Shown: piece by piece, positions 6,964-15,107 of the stretch
Layout of the letters: each line of letters starts with the position of its first letter
Position numbering within the stretch: the stretch's first letter is position 1
From: Tannerella sp.
Lineage (GTDB): Bacteria > Bacteroidota > Bacteroidia > Bacteroidales > Tannerellaceae
Assembly: GCA_031289515.1 (NCBI GenBank)
Contig: JAITPH010000233.1
Span: forward strand, 1 to 21,624
Length of the DNA stretch: 21,624 bases
Direction: 5' to 3'
Notes under the pieces: model-generated
Seen by the model: the letters and a program-made list of their open reading frames with translations, nothing else
Databases searched by the model: none
What the model was told of the DNA's origin: nothing
Program-made: the position numbers and the translations under genes

Positions 6964-8240
6964 ACTACTTTGCTTAATGTTTCTACGGGCATTATTTTTG
7001 CGGCTTTGCGGGCGGGCATTATCCCGGCCGCGAGGCCTGATATGATCAGGAGAAGGAACGATGCCGCCACGATCTTGGCATCTATCGTCGCTTCCGAGAA
7101 TATTTCCTGCTGCTGTCCGGTCTGAAGGGCGGAAATCAGCCAGTTGTACAGCTCCATCGCGCCGAAGCCGGATATTATTCCCGCAAGTCCGAAACAGAAC
7201 GTTATTATCAGCGCTTCGGCTATTATCAGGTGCAGGATGGACGAGGGCGTTGCTCCCAACGCTTTGCGGATGCCGATTTCTTCGGTGCGCTCGTTGACGA
7301 CGACGAACATTATGTTCATTATTCCAAGCATTCCGGTCAGCAGGAAACATAGTCCCAGTACCCAGAGAAACATGTCCACGCCGTCGAACAGCATGCCGAA
7401 GGCTTTTACCTGCAGCTGGATGTTGTTTATGTAGAGCGCACCGCGGTCGCGGCGGTCGATGCCGGTTTCGTCGGAAAGGTAGTTGCGCAGGCGGTTCTCG
7501 AACGTTTCTATGGAAGTGTCCTCGTGCAGCAGCGCTCCCAGAGTACCGTATTCGCGGCCGGTATTGAAGGTGTAACGCAACGACGGGTCGGGCGCATAGA
7601 TGCTGTTTTGCTCCATGACGCTGAATATCGTGCCGCCCTTCAGTATCCCGACGATGCGGAACGTTACGCCCTCGATGGCGACGTGTTTGCCTGTCGGGTT
7701 TTCGTTGCCGTAGAGGATGTCTTTCACGCGCTCGCCGATTATGACGACGCGCCGCCTGTCGCGGTAGTCGAAGCGGTTGAAGAAGCGTCCGCCGTCCTCG
7801 ACTTCGAGCGATTTTATTTTCAGGTAGTCTTCGCTGATGCCCTTTATGTCGAAAAAGCCTGTCCGGTCCTTGTATACGATCGGATTGCCGGTAGCCAGTC
7901 CGGTTTCGGAGGCTATGTAGCGGATTTCGGGGAAGTGTCGGCGGAGTTTTTCGAGATGCCGGTCGTTGAAGAGTACTCTCGATCCGCTCTGGAGACCGCC
8001 GGGTTTTGCCATGCCGGTCCTGTTGCCGGTCACCCAGATGCTGTTCGAGGCGTAGCCGCTGAACATGTCCATCATGCCGTGACGCAGTCCGTTGCCCGCT
8101 CCCAGAAGCAGTATCAGTATGAATATCCCCCACGAGATGCCGAAGCCGGTCAGGAAGGAGCGTACCTTGTGCTGCGCCACGGACGAATAGACTTCCTTGA
8201 GCAGCTCCGAGAGATTGGACAGTATGTTAGCGTGTGCCAC
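6960..8240 (-). CDS. MacB/FtsX-family ABC transporter permease
   Basis: This is a 426-residue inner-membrane permease. One membrane segment lies near the N-terminus (about residues 29-50, TGFGISWGIFILILLLGAG), followed by a large periplasmic MacB-core-like domain (about 51-290) and three C-terminal segments within LWVLGLCFLLTGMLGIMNIM, HLIIAEALIITFCFGLAGII and IVAASFLLLIISGLAAGIMP. The FtsX signature ERTEEIGIRKALGATPSSIL follows the second segment, and the C-terminus ends ARKAAKIMPVETLSKV, typical of the family. It has no fused ATPase domain, unlike E. coli MacB, and no ATPase gene is nearby, so the energy subunit must be encoded elsewhere. It sits 15 bases after the Yip1-family gene and overlaps the adaptor gene by four bases. 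The substrate is unknown; lipoprotein, peptide or drug export are all possible. Confidence 0.9.
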   Translation of the reverse strand: MAHANILSNLSELLKEVYSSVAQHKVRSFLTGFGISWGIFILILLLGAGNGLRHGMMDMFSGYASNSIWVTGNRTGMAKPGGLQSGSRVLFNDRHLEKLRRHFPEIRYIASETGLATGNPIVYKDRTGFFDIKGISEDYLKIKSLEVEDGGRFFNRFDYRDRRRVVIIGERVKDILYGNENPTGKHVAIEGVTFRIVGILKGGTIFSVMEQNSIYAPDPSLRYTFNTGREYGTLGALLHEDTSIETFENRLRNYLSDETGIDRRDRGALYINNIQLQVKAFGMLFDGVDMFLWVLGLCFLLTGMLGIMNIMFVVVNERTEEIGIRKALGATPSSILHLIIAEALIITFCFGLAGIISGFGAMELYNWLISALQTGQQQEIFSEATIDAKIVAASFLLLIISGLAAGIMPARKAAKIMPVETLSKVV

Positions 8241-8255
8241 AGTTCAAGCCTCCGG

Positions 8256-8957
8256 TCAGAATATTCCGCTTTTCTTCATCAACGTTTCGGACAGGTACGC
8301 CGAGCAGAGGCTGAAGCCGGTCAGCACTGCCCAGTATGCAATGCTTATTGCGGCTGACCGGAGCCAGCCGGAACCGGATATTGCCTTCAGTCCTGCGGCG
8401 AGGGCTGCGAGAAACAGTATCTCGAACGGCGTCACGGCGCTCAGGAGCGCGTAGAGGACAAGTCCGGCGCTGTCGACGGTTGTAAACACGTTCAGTCCGG
8501 TGCGGGCGATGTCGAACGGACTTTCGATGCCGTCGATTCCCTGACCGTATATCAGCGCGGTATTTACCAGACTTCCGACGGCGACGACGAGCGAACTGTA
8601 TATCGTCAGATACAGTATCTTCGCATAGTTTACGCCTGCCTTTGCGATGTATTGCACGATGTAGAGGACGAAGGCGTAGACGAAGTACATTACGGCGGTC
8701 ATGACCAGCGCGCCTGCAGTCTGAAGGTAGCGCAGCCTGTGCGTCATTTGCAGCGCCATGTCCAGCTGTTCGTCGGTGAGCGGCGTTTTCGCCATCGCCA
8801 GTTCCGTCACTTTTTCCGTTACCGGAATGAGCAGAATCAGGTTTATCAGCATCAGAGCCAACAGGATGAAAAATACGGAATAGGGAAACTTCTCGCGGTC
8901 TTTCAGACTGCCGAAAGCCTTTACGGGATTTGTGAAGATAGAAATAATAGTGTCCAT
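8256..8957 (-). CDS. Yip1-family integral membrane protein
   Basis: This is a 233-residue protein with about five hydrophobic segments (roughly residues 27-46, 82-104, 113-133, 163-189 and 201-222). The N-terminus IISIFTNPVKAFGSLKDREKF resembles the opening of bacterial Yip1-domain proteins, which often begin with a P.. .F..L region before the first helix. The final helix precedes a short charged tail. No catalytic residues are evident. It is encoded between a lipoprotein and an ABC permease in one operon, so a role in envelope transport or assembly is plausible but unproven. The Yip1 assignment is from topology and N-terminal pattern only. Confidence 0.72.
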   Translation of the reverse strand: MDTIISIFTNPVKAFGSLKDREKFPYSVFFILLALMLINLILLIPVTEKVTELAMAKTPLTDEQLDMALQMTHRLRYLQTAGALVMTAVMYFVYAFVLYIVQYIAKAGVNYAKILYLTIYSSLVVAVGSLVNTALIYGQGIDGIESPFDIARTGLNVFTTVDSAGLVLYALLSAVTPFEILFLAALAAGLKAISGSGWLRSAAISIAYWAVLTGFSLCSAYLSETLMKKSGIF

Positions 8958-8991
8958 AATTATGTTTTTTGGGTTTGTAATATTCCGGCGG

Positions 8992-9891
8992 TTACTTGTC
9001 GACGATCATAGAGGCGGAGGTGTTGCCTATCCATATAAGGCCGTCGCTTTGATTCAAATCTTTTTGCTCTACGTGCGAAAGACCGGGAAACGAAAACCAT
9101 GCCCGGTATCCACCGGAGGGCAGAGGGCCGAACGCATCGTAAATGAAGGTATATTTCTTCGTCTCGCCTTTTTTTATGACGGATAGCCACGACTTGTCCC
9201 ACGTATTCCACGACTCCGGACTGACAGCCTGTATATTGCAGTAGAAATTGTGTGGAGCGGTTTCGCCCTGCAACATCAGTCCGTTCGTGAAATAATGGAA
9301 CAGACCCAATCCGGTTTTATCCGGGTCAAGATGGTTATAGTTGAACGGGGCGCCGTTCGTCAGTTCAAACTGAAATGCCACCCTGTCATTGTCAAGGAAG
9401 CGGACTGAAATGATTTCGCAGACAAGTCCGCCGCGATACTGTCCGTGCGATTTGAGGGCGTTGACGATTCGCGGGTCGGCGCGCGGGTCTTCCGCCGGAG
9501 CGTTCAGATACTCTATCGCAAGCATGTAATCGGGATAGAATGCGGGCATACTACGGATATACGCTCCCGCCGGAAAAGTGGACAGGTACATGGGCGGAAA
9601 CGTCCCTGCATATATCTCCTCATTCCCGACACATACCCGAAACGAGCCGGTCTCGATATCCTTGACATATCCGGCGCTCTTCTTGAGATGGAGGATGTTC
9701 GTCGAGACGTCGTAGGATTCAATGTCGGCGTTTCTTATCCTTTCATCAATCTTCCGGCCGTCTTTATCCACAGCCGAAATCAGTATACTGACGCCGCCCG
9801 TGGCAGCATCCGGGTCGTCGAGACCGCGGCCGTCGGCGCATCCGGCCATCGACAGTACGGTAAAAACAGCAATCAGGATTCGATTTTTCAT
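8992..9891 (-). CDS. hypothetical lipoprotein, first gene of minus-strand envelope operon
   Basis: This is a 299-residue product with a lipoprotein signal (MKNRILIAVFTVLSMAGC, acylated at C18) and a polar linker after the cysteine, so it is probably membrane-anchored in the periplasm or at the outer membrane. I do not recognise the family. The C-terminal third has beta-rich, Ig-like features (RVAFQFELTNG, KGETKKYTFIYDAFG, GGYRAWFSFPG), somewhat like BsuPI-type or other beta-sandwich domains. It starts behind a good promoter at 9912-9943, and the next gene begins 34 bases after its stop with no promoter between, so it appears to be co-transcribed with the Yip1-family, permease and adaptor genes. 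Confidence 0.75.
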   Translation of the reverse strand: MKNRILIAVFTVLSMAGCADGRGLDDPDAATGGVSILISAVDKDGRKIDERIRNADIESYDVSTNILHLKKSAGYVKDIETGSFRVCVGNEEIYAGTFPPMYLSTFPAGAYIRSMPAFYPDYMLAIEYLNAPAEDPRADPRIVNALKSHGQYRGGLVCEIISVRFLDNDRVAFQFELTNGAPFNYNHLDPDKTGLGLFHYFTNGLMLQGETAPHNFYCNIQAVSPESWNTWDKSWLSVIKKGETKKYTFIYDAFGPLPSGGYRAWFSFPGLSHVEQKDLNQSDGLIWIGNTSASMIVDK

Positions 9892-9911
9892 ACATATATA
9901 TATTTGTTCCG

Positions 9912-9943
9912 CAAAGATACGTTTTATTTTCCGGAATACACAA
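9912..9943 (-). promoter_or_regulatory. promoter of minus-strand envelope operon
   Basis: On the minus strand, TTG (9943-9941), a 21-base spacer and TATCTTTG (9919-9912) match the Bacteroidota promoter. The start codon is 20 bases downstream of the -7 box. It is divergent from the oxidoreductase promoter. Confidence 0.65.
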
Positions 9944-9981
9944 TTAATTCACGTTATTATGCACGGAATGAATAATTATGC

Positions 9982-9989
9982 TAACTTTG
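9982..9989 (+). promoter_or_regulatory. promoter -7 box of oxidoreductase gene
   Basis: TAACTTTG matches TAnnTTTG, 26 bases before the ATG at 10016. The -33 region around 9957-9962 (TTATG) is weak, which may mean activator dependence. Confidence 0.55.
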
Positions 9990-10015
9990 CGCCGTCTAAC
10001 TTAATTTTTACACGA

Positions 10016-11383
10016 ATGAACACACGAAGAGATTTTATCAAAAAGTCGTTGACCGTCGGAGCCGGTCTCATAATAGCTCCGACCGTAGTTCCTGCATCCG
10101 TGCTGGGCAAACACGCTCCCTCGAACAGGATTAACATCGGCGCGATAGGCACGGGACGCATCTCGCGCGACCACGACATGCCAGGCGTATGGAAATACGA
10201 CCGCGCCCGCATCACGGCAGTCTGCGACCTCGACGCGCACCGCGTCGACGAAGCCCGCCAACACGTCGAAGCCTACTATGCAAAAAAAACCGGCACGACG
10301 TACACAGGCGTAAAAACCTACCGGGACTATCGCGACCTGCTCGCCGACAGCGACATCGACGCCGTACTCGTCAGCACCCCCGACCACTGGCACGCGCGCA
10401 ACGCCATCGACGCCGTCCGCGCCGGCAAGCACGTCTACCTCCAGAAACCCACCTCGCTAACCATCGCCGAGGGACGCCGGATGAGCGACGCCGTCAACGC
10501 CAGCGGCCGCATACTCCAGATAGGCAGCCAGCAGCGCTCGATGGAGCAGTTCCGCGTAGCCTGCGAGCTGGTGCGAAACGGTCGCGTCGGGCAGCTGAAG
10601 GAAATCGAAATCCGCCTACCCGGCGATCCCCCCGGCGGCAACCCCCAGGAAATGCCCGTACCCGAAGGCTTCGACTACGACGCATGGCTCGGACAGACGC
10701 CCTACGTCCCCTACACCGAAGACCGCGTCCACCCCCGCCAGGGATACGGCCGACCCGGCTGGCTGCGCTGCGAGCAGTTCGGCGCAGGCATGATAACCGG
10801 CTGGGGAGCGCACCACTTCGACATAGCGCACTGGGCGATGGACACGGAATACACCGGACCGGTCGAAATATCCGGCCACGCCGACTTCCCCGCCCCCGGC
10901 TCCGGACTCTGGGACGTCCACGGACGCTATGAAACCGAAATGCTCTACGACAACGGCGTCACCGTCCGCGGCGTAACCGAAAGCGCCGACAAGCCGAACG
11001 GCGTCCTCTTCACCGGCACGGAAGGCTGGCTCTTCGTAAGCCGCGGCAGCTACGCCGCATCGCCCAGCGAGCCGATCAGCACAAAGTCGAAGTCCCTCCA
11101 GGCCTCCGATCCGCGCATACTGTCCCCGCTGTCCGCCGGCGCAGTCCGCCTCGCCGTCAGCGCCGACCACCACGGCAACTGGCTCGAAAGCATCCTCGAC
11201 GGCACAAAAAACATAACCCCCGCCGAAGTAGCGCACCGCTCCTGCACAGCCTGCCTGCTCCAGCACATAGCCATGAAACTCGGCCGCCGCCTCTACTGGA
11301 ATCCGACCCTCGAACGCTTCCGCAACGACGACGAGGCAAACTCCATGATAGCCCGTCCCCATCGCCCGCCGTACCAGTTCTGA
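10016..11383 (+). CDS. Gfo/Idh/MocA-family oxidoreductase, Tat-exported
   Basis: This is a 455-residue NAD(P)-dependent sugar or sugar-acid dehydrogenase of the Gfo/Idh/MocA family. The N-terminus has a twin-arginine signal (NTRRDFIKKSLTVGAG, then APTVVPASVLG), so it is exported folded with its cofactor. The nucleotide fold shows INIGAIGTGRISRDH (39-53). The catalytic region has YLQKPTSL (141-148), with QKP in place of the usual EKP, and the active-site segment GWGAHHFDIAHWAMD (262-276). The start chosen is the ATG that opens the Tat signal; the frame extends 98 codons upstream over the divergent lipoprotein gene, which is implausible. It lies between a divergent envelope operon and a Sus locus. 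Exported members of this family act on glycans in related bacteria, including 3-keto-glycoside pathways and GH109-like enzymes; the actual substrate here is unknown. GC content is markedly high. Confidence 0.9.
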   Translation: MNTRRDFIKKSLTVGAGLIIAPTVVPASVLGKHAPSNRINIGAIGTGRISRDHDMPGVWKYDRARITAVCDLDAHRVDEARQHVEAYYAKKTGTTYTGVKTYRDYRDLLADSDIDAVLVSTPDHWHARNAIDAVRAGKHVYLQKPTSLTIAEGRRMSDAVNASGRILQIGSQQRSMEQFRVACELVRNGRVGQLKEIEIRLPGDPPGGNPQEMPVPEGFDYDAWLGQTPYVPYTEDRVHPRQGYGRPGWLRCEQFGAGMITGWGAHHFDIAHWAMDTEYTGPVEISGHADFPAPGSGLWDVHGRYETEMLYDNGVTVRGVTESADKPNGVLFTGTEGWLFVSRGSYAASPSEPISTKSKSLQASDPRILSPLSAGAVRLAVSADHHGNWLESILDGTKNITPAEVAHRSCTACLLQHIAMKLGRRLYWNPTLERFRNDDEANSMIARPHRPPYQF

Positions 11384-11425
11384 CGCGGCGTCGAATCCGC
11401 CGCGCCGACAGCAGCGAAGCGGAAC

Positions 11426-11459
11426 GGAGACATCCCGTTACTGGCATGCAGATGTCTCC
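11426..11459 (+). terminator. hairpin after oxidoreductase gene (possible terminator)
   Basis: GGAGACATC (11426-11434) and GATGTCTCC (11451-11459) are exact reverse complements with a 16-base loop, 42 bases after the oxidoreductase stop. No T tract follows, so termination is uncertain; the arms also belong to the local repeat motif. Confidence 0.35.
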
Positions 11460-11482
11460 GCTCCGTTCCCGCGTCTCTCCGT

Positions 11483-11645
11483 CCTACACGACGGGATAAA
11501 AACAGCAGACGAATCAATGAATCCGTCATGTCGACCGCAGCGAAGCGGAGACATCCGTTTACCTACACGACTGGATAAAAACCGCAGACGCATCAATGTA
11601 TCCGTCATGTCGACCGGAGCGAAGCGGAGTGGAGACATCTCATTA
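11483..11645. repeat. two tandem imperfect repeats of 79 and 84 bases
   Basis: Unit one is 11483-11561 and unit two 11562-11645. Both run CCTACACGAC, GGATAAAAAC, GCAGACG, ATCAATG, ATCCGTCATGTCGACCG, AGCGAAGCGGAG, GAGACATC. They differ by a few substitutions and a five-base TGGAG insertion in unit two. A partial, diverged copy (GACAGCAGCGAAGCGGA then GGAGACATC) lies at 11407-11434. This resembles a dispersed intergenic repeat of Bacteroidales genomes rather than a CRISPR, since there are no unique spacers. Confidence 0.8.
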
Positions 11646-11662
11646 CAGGCATGACGGAATAC

Positions 11663-11688
11663 GGATTTGCGACACGTGTCGCAAATCC
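11663..11688. repeat. 26-base perfect palindrome
   Basis: GGATTTGCGACAC (11663-11675) is followed with no spacer by its exact reverse complement (11676-11688). It sits just after the tandem repeats. As DNA it could be a dimer-binding site; as RNA it is a strong stem, but no T tract follows. It is probably part of the same dispersed repeat. Confidence 0.85.
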
Positions 11689-11800
11689 TCCGACAGGAGA
11701 ATGTATGTCAAAATCGTATGAAAATCAAAAAAAATCATACATCCGCAAAATATAGCATCTTTTTTATAAGATATTATTTTTTTATTTAAAATTAAATTTG

Positions 11801-11808
11801 TATCTTTG
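11801..11808 (+). promoter_or_regulatory. susC promoter -7 box
   Basis: TATCTTTG matches TAnnTTTG, 54 bases before the susC ATG, leaving an AT-rich untranslated leader of about 45 bases. The -33 region is a T run (11775-11787) without a clear TTG. Confidence 0.6.
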
Positions 11809-11862
11809 TGCCGTTGTTTTAGAACAGCAAATATATTATTTATAAATTAAAAAATTTAAATT

Positions 11863-14800
11863 ATGACAAAAATCTATTCTTTATGGCAATCACTGCATGC
11901 GCTTGCCGGCGCGTGCAGGATTGCATTTCTGGCAGTTTCGATGTCCGGCGCAGTGGCGTCCGGCACGCATGCACAGGACGGTTTCACCGTCCACGGCACG
12001 GTCACCGACGTAACCGGTGAAACCCTCGCGGGAGTAAATATCGTGCAAAAGGGGGGGGGGATTTTGTCGCCCGTAACCCGACAGGTACCGTAACAGCCGC
12101 CGACGGCACGTTCACCATCCACCTCACCGACCGCAACTCAACCCTGACGTTCTCGTACATCGGGTACGTACAGCATGAAATCACTCCCACCGGAGAAATC
12201 CTCAACGTAGTATTGAAGGAAGACCTCCAGAACCTCGACGAAGTAGTCGTCATCGGCTACGGATCGGCAAAAAAGCGCGACCTCACGGGCGCAATCTCCA
12301 CCGTCAAAACCGAAAAACTCGTAGCCGAAGCCCCGCACACGGTACAGGACCTCCTGCGCGGCAATTCGGCCGGCATCTCCGTCACCCTTTCGAGCAACGC
12401 CAAGGGTAACGCGGACATGCAGATCCGCGGCAAGAACTCGCTCAAGGCAGGCTCCTCGCCGCTCATCGTGCTCGACGGCGTAATCTACGAAGGCTCGCTC
12501 GACGACATCAATCCCGTCGACATCGAGACGATAGACATCCTCAAGGACGCAAGTTCGGCAGCCGTCTACGGCACGAAAGCGGCCAACGGCGTCGTCGTCG
12601 TCAACACCCGCCGCGGAAAGACGGGCAAGCCGCAGATAAACTTCAACGCCAGCGCCGGACTCGCCGAGGTCGCAAACCAGGTGCCCGTCCTCAGCGCCGA
12701 ACAGTTCCTCCAGTACCGCAAGGACTACGAAACCGGACGGCGGACGGACGAGTATCTCGCCCAGTATCCCCAGATGTTCAGCGACCCCCGCGCCCTGAGC
12801 GGCGTCAACCAGCTCGACTGGTACAACTACGACCAGAAAACGCCCGTCGGCACGGTCAGCGACGAACAGCTGCTCCGCGCCTGGGCCTCGCGCCTCGAAC
12901 TGAAATCGCCGGAAATAGACAACTTCATCGCCGGACGTATAACCGACTGGCCCTCGCAGGTGCTGCAGACCGCCCTCCAGCAGGACTACACCGCAAGCAT
13001 CTCGAACAGCTCGGACAACATGTCCTACTTCTGGTCCGTCGGCTACACCGACCGCGACGGCATTATCTCCGGCGACACCTATTCCGCCATCCGCACCCGC
13101 CTCAAGCTCGAATCAAGCGTGACAGACTGGCTCACCGTCGGCATCAACACCGCCTTCGCCCAGCGCGACGAAAGCGGCCTGCCCTGCAGCTGGGAAAACA
13201 TGGTACGAATCTCGCCCTTCGGCGCAAACGAAATCGGCAATCCCGACGCCTCGGAGCATCTCAAGAAGTATCCAACGACGGACGTCACGCCCCAAAATCC
13301 GTTCTTCGACAACATGTTCCGCGACCGCAAGAAGATGTACAACACCCTCAACTCGAACATCTACGCCCGCATAAACCTGCCATTCGGAATCGAATTTCAG
13401 TCCAACTTCATACCGCGCTACCAGTGGTACGAATACTACAACCACGATTCCTCCAAAAACCTCGACTGGAAAGCCAAGGGCGGCGAATCGACGCGCGAAA
13501 CCTCGAAGGTCTATTCCTGGCAGGTGGACAACATCCTGCGGTGGAAACGCGAGTTCGACCGCATCCACAACGTCGAGGTAACGCTCCTCGCCAACGCCGA
13601 ACAGTACCAGTCGTGGCAGCAGAGCCAGTCCAACAAGATGTACTCGCCCAGCGACGTGCTCGGATACCACCGAACGCAGGCCGGAACCGTTCCCCTCAAC
13701 AGCAGCAACGACGAATACCAGACCGGCGACGCCCTCATGGCACGCCTCTTCTATTCCTTCCGCAACAGGTATCTGCTCACCGCCTCCGTACGGCGCGACG
13801 GCTTCTCCGCCTTCGGACAGCGCAATCCGCGCGCAACCTTCCCCGCCGTGGCGCTCGGCTGGGTCTTCACCTCCGAAAAGTTCGCGGAATCGCTGCACGA
13901 CGTCATCAACTACGGCAAGCTCCGCGTCTCGTGGGGCAAAAACGGCAACCGCTCCATCGGACGATACGACGCACTGTCGGACATGGTCTCCGGAGCGCAT
14001 CCCTACATCGACGCCAACGGCAATCCCTACATCTCGTCGCAGCTCTACGTGAACCGCATGTCGAACTACGCCCTCAAGTGGGAGAACACGGCCGCCTTCA
14101 ACGTCGGGCTTGACTTCTCGTTCCTCAACGACCGTCTGGGAGGCTCCGTCGAAGGATACCTCTCGCAGACGAACGACCTGCTCGTCGACCGCGCCCTGCC
14201 CGAAATATCGGGCTTCAACAGCGTAGCCGCCAACCTCGGACAAATCGACAACAAGGGTCTCGAAATAACGCTCAACGCCAAAATCGTCGACACCCGCAAC
14301 CTCGTCTGGACGTCGTCCGTCAACTTCTCGATGAACCGCCGCAAAATCGTACACCTCTACGGCGACATGGTCGACGTAAAGGACGAAGCCGGAAACGTCA
14401 CCGGCCAGAAGGAAAGCGACGACGTCAAAAACCGCTGGTTTATCGGTCAGGACCCCGACCGCATCTGGGACTACAAGCGCCTCGGCGTCTGGAAGACCGA
14501 CGAAAAGGAAGCCGCCGCAAAGTACGGACTTCAGCCCGGCGACTTCAAGTATCTTGACAAAAACGAGGACGGCGTGCTCACGGACGACGACAAGGAATTT
14601 CAGGGCTACCGCACGCCGCGCTTCCGCTGGACGTGGCGCAACGAGTTCGCACTCTACAAGCACTTCGCCCTCTCCTTCATGGCATATTCCAACTGGGGAC
14701 ACTACGACGCCTTCAACCGCGCAGGCAATGCCGGCAACTTCGTAGACCGCTGCACCGAATACGTACAGCCCTACTGGACGCCCGAAAACCAAATCGACGA

Positions 14801-15086
14801 TTACGCCCGCATCGGCTCTAAAAACCTCGGCACGTACTATCGCGAGCGCTCGTTCGTCCGGCTTGAAAACGTGACACTTTCGTATCACGTCCCCGCAAGC
14901 CTGACGCGCAAATTCTCGGTGAACAACCTCCGCATCTCCCTGAGCGTGCACAACGTGGGAGTTTTCTCTCCGACGTGGGACTTCTGGGACCCCGAACGCG
15001 GATGGAACTACGGCGACAACGCGGCATGGGACCAAAGCTCGCCTACGCCGCGCACCTATAACCTGAGTTTTAACTTTACATTATGA
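11863..15086 (+). CDS. susC: SusC/RagA-family TonB-dependent outer-membrane receptor, frame broken at a G10 tract
   Basis: This outer-membrane transporter imports oligosaccharides together with SusD. The first frame (11863-12093) gives a signal-peptide-like N-terminus and the start of the carboxypeptidase-regulatory-like domain (FTVHGTVTDVTGETLAGVNIVQKG), then enters ten G at 12051-12060 and stops after 76 residues. The rest is open in another frame from about 12060: DFVARNPTGTVTAADGTFTIHL, the plug signature LDEVVVIGYGSAKKRDLTGA, then DVETIDILKDASSAAVYG-type sequence (written IETIDILKDASSAAVYG) and VVVVNTRRGK, and the barrel ending RTYNLSFNFTL. One extra G or two fewer gives one 1,074-residue protein, a normal SusC length. 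Nothing else in the gene is damaged. The gene is thus either phase-variable by slippage in the G run, recently inactivated, or misread. susD follows after 21 bases. Codon use is GC-rich. Confidence 0.9.
12051..12060 (+). repeat. G10 homopolymer inside susC (candidate phase-variation tract)
   Basis: Ten consecutive G follow CAAAA at codons 63-66 of susC and precede ATTTTGTC. In the written length the upstream frame stops at 12091-12093; lengths of 8 or 11 G would join it to the downstream frame. Long G runs are classic slippage sites in contingency genes of other bacteria and also a common source of sequencing error. Confidence 0.85.
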
Positions 15087-15107
15087 CACATTTAAAAATT
15101 TACGAAG

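Larger units (their letters stand above)
11384..11862. other. repeat-rich intergenic region and susC leader
   Basis: No credible gene lies in these 479 bases; short minus-strand frames here are produced by the repeats. Contents in order: a hairpin (11426-11459), two tandem ~80-base units (11483-11645), a 26-base perfect palindrome (11663-11688), an AT-rich stretch and the susC promoter. The first half is GC-rich and the last 160 bases are strongly AT-rich. Confidence 0.7.

Noticed and set aside
6964..8133. A long minus-strand frame that would extend the adaptor gene by 390 residues upstream
   Set aside because: It lies over the MacB-like permease in another frame and is arginine/proline-rich without domains; the adaptor's signal anchor begins at 6963.
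9722..10015. N-terminal extension of the oxidoreductase frame
   Set aside because: It overlaps the lipoprotein gene and both divergent promoters; the Tat signal starts at 10016.
11293..11638. Short minus-strand frames in the repeat region
   Set aside because: Their sequences are translations of the repeat motif and resemble each other for that reason only.
11483..11645. CRISPR array
   Set aside because: There are only two adjacent near-identical long units, with no short repeat separated by unique spacers, and no cas genes are present.
13113..15035. 640-codon open frame antisense to susC
   Set aside because: It is a GC-rich mirror of the susC coding strand, low-complexity in V/E/A/G, with no domain. 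The same applies to the long frames antisense to susD (15081-16871), leuS (1818-2942) and the DUF6807 genes (18148-19587).
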